In this document: piece by piece, positions 13,345 through 14,204 of the stretch
How positions within the stretch are numbered: the stretch's first letter is position 1
How the letters are laid out: every line of letters starts with the position of its first letter
Program-made: the position numbers and the translations under genes
NCBI GenBank assembly: GCA_030612185.1
Contig: JAUWOI010000055.1
Coordinates: forward strand, 1 to 14,204
Source: Anaerolineae bacterium
GTDB lineage: Bacteria > Chloroflexota > Anaerolineae > B4-G1
Direction of reading: 5' to 3'
Length of the DNA stretch: 14,204 bases
Notes under the pieces: model-generated
The model's database searches: none
Seen by the model: only the letters and a program-made list of their open reading frames with translations
Told to the model about the DNA's origin: nothing

Positions 13345-14204
13345 ATGCCCGGCCAGCAACTCAGCGCGCACAAAAGGGTACTCAGCCGGCTGCTGCCGAT
13401 TGTGCTGGCGGGCCTCGTCGTTGCCTGCCAAAGCGCTGCCACAGGGAACGGACAGTTTACGCCGCCTTATCTGCGGCTGCGCCTCTGTGGGGGGGAAGCA
13501 CAGGTGCGCTGGTCGGACTCATCTGAGTGGACGGCGATGGAGGGGGAGGTCAGTGTTGATGGCAGCGGTCAGATAGTCGCAGATGCGGCAGAGGGGGCCC
13601 GGTTCTGTCTGGGCGATGGCAGTACGCTCGAACTAGCGCCCGGAGTCACGATAGAGGTGCAGAACCCACGCGTCTTCCCCCGCTTGCGGGTGATGTTATC
13701 GGATGGGAGCCTCCTGTTTGAAGCCCAGCAGCCATCATACGAGTTCGTCGTGCCTGTTGGCTCAGTGACGATGTTGGATGTCCCCGCGCGGGTAAGGATC
13801 GAGGTTAGTGGAGACACGACACACGTGCTGGTTGAAGAAGAAGGGGCCGCAGCCTGCTCGCTGGAGACGAGGACGCTCACGCTGCTCGTTTGTTGGGAAA
13901 TGTATGCAGTGGCAGGGGAGGAGGGAGAGGAGCCAGAAGAGCCAGTGCTCATTAACTACTGTGATGCCAATGCGACTCATGGTCCTCCCACCTTGACTCC
14001 CTCGCCGAGCCCCACTCCCTGGGAGGCTGAGCCAACAGTTACGCCCACCCTCTCCCCTACTCCCTCCCCTACCCCTTCTCCCACTCCCACCCTTACGCCT
14101 ACACGACAGAGTATAGCTCCCACTCCTACCCCTATACCACCGACCGCTGCGCCGCCCCCACCCCCGCCCCCCCCACCCCCCCCGCCCCCGCCGGCCCCCG
14201 CGGC
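13345..14204 (+). CDS. FecR-like lipoprotein with Pro/Thr/Ser stalk (3' end beyond window)
   Basis: The open frame runs off the window after 286 codons. Residues 1-28 form a lipoprotein signal: basic start (HKRVLSR), hydrophobic core, lipobox V-V-A-C with Cys28. Residues about 50-160 resemble a FecR domain, with GDGSTLELAPG near 90, LSDGSLLFEA near 118, then YEFVVPVGSV. An acidic patch (GEEGEEPEEP) near 192 leads into a low-complexity stalk from about 213, TPSPTP repeats ending in 14 prolines. The protein is expected on the outside of the membrane, with the stalk spanning the wall or presenting what follows. The start at 13345 gives a normal signal length and has AAGAGG about 12 bases upstream. 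An in-frame ATG at 13303, at the predicted transcript start, would give a leaderless mRNA and 14 more residues. Confidence 0.85.
   Translation, partial: MPGQQLSAHKRVLSRLLPIVLAGLVVACQSAATGNGQFTPPYLRLRLCGGEAQVRWSDSSEWTAMEGEVSVDGSGQIVADAAEGARFCLGDGSTLELAPGVTIEVQNPRVFPRLRVMLSDGSLLFEAQQPSYEFVVPVGSVTMLDVPARVRIEVSGDTTHVLVEEEGAAACSLETRTLTLLVCWEMYAVAGEEGEEPEEPVLINYCDANATHGPPTLTPSPSPTPWEAEPTVTPTLSPTPSPTPSPTPTLTPTRQSIAPTPTPIPPTAAPPPPPPPPPPPPPPAPA

Noticed and set aside
13569..13952. Ser/Thr-rich open frame on the minus strand inside the lipoprotein gene
   Set aside because: Low-complexity reading of the opposite strand. The plus frame has signal peptide, lipobox and FecR-like pattern and its own promoter.

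Overview
The window looks like a chromosomal piece from a moderately GC-rich environmental bacterium, most likely a Chloroflexota member (Anaerolineae-like). The reasons are indirect: a very large multi-GAF hybrid histidine kinase, a DUF4388 protein paired with a Ras-like GTPase, a FecR-type lipoprotein on a Pro/Thr/Ser stalk, and short dispersed repeats (GCGCAGAG octamers, GCTGATT heptamers, a CACGGAT-ended palindrome) between genes. No rRNA, tRNA, CRISPR array or intact transposase was seen.

Left region and main operon, minus strand, about 10415 down to 245. In order of transcription: a weak promoter candidate; a perfect 16-bp palindrome; the wreck of an alpha/beta hydrolase (10291-10108); a V4R-domain protein; a left-handed beta-helix protein of GlmU-like layout; a homologue of cyanobacterial acyl-ACP/acyl-CoA reductase (AAR) with its catalytic Cys kept; a receiver plus degenerate GGDEF protein; a 1471-residue membrane hybrid kinase (four GAF domains, PAS, HisKA, HATPase, two receivers); a single-domain receiver; an alpha/beta hydrolase whose nucleophile Ser is Ala; and the C-terminal stub of an ABC-2 permease. 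V4R to AAR are 8-14 bp apart. Receiver-GGDEF, kinase and receiver overlap each other. A 7-bp tandem repeat separates the AAR gene from the signalling genes.

Middle, minus strand, 11976 down to 10598: DUF4388 protein and Ras-like GTPase, 2 bp apart, under a strong TTGACT-N17-TATAAT promoter. Back to back with it is a second promoter that drives a small two-helix membrane protein on the plus strand (12227-12823). A GC-rich palindrome lies between the two promoters.

Right, plus strand: about 500 bp without a gene, holding a 102-bp palindromic MITE-like element, a hairpin and a consensus promoter. Then comes a FecR-like lipoprotein that stays open to the window edge, where it becomes a poly-proline/poly-C tract.

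How it may work together (inference): a hydrophobic-ligand/Zn domain (V4R), a fatty-acyl reductase and a beta-helix protein are transcribed with a phosphorelay of four receivers and no DNA-binding output. This suggests a lipid- or aldehyde-linked sensing module. The decay at both ends (a deleted hydrolase, a hydrolase without nucleophile, a permease stub) suggests that the locus once also carried hydrolysis and export functions.
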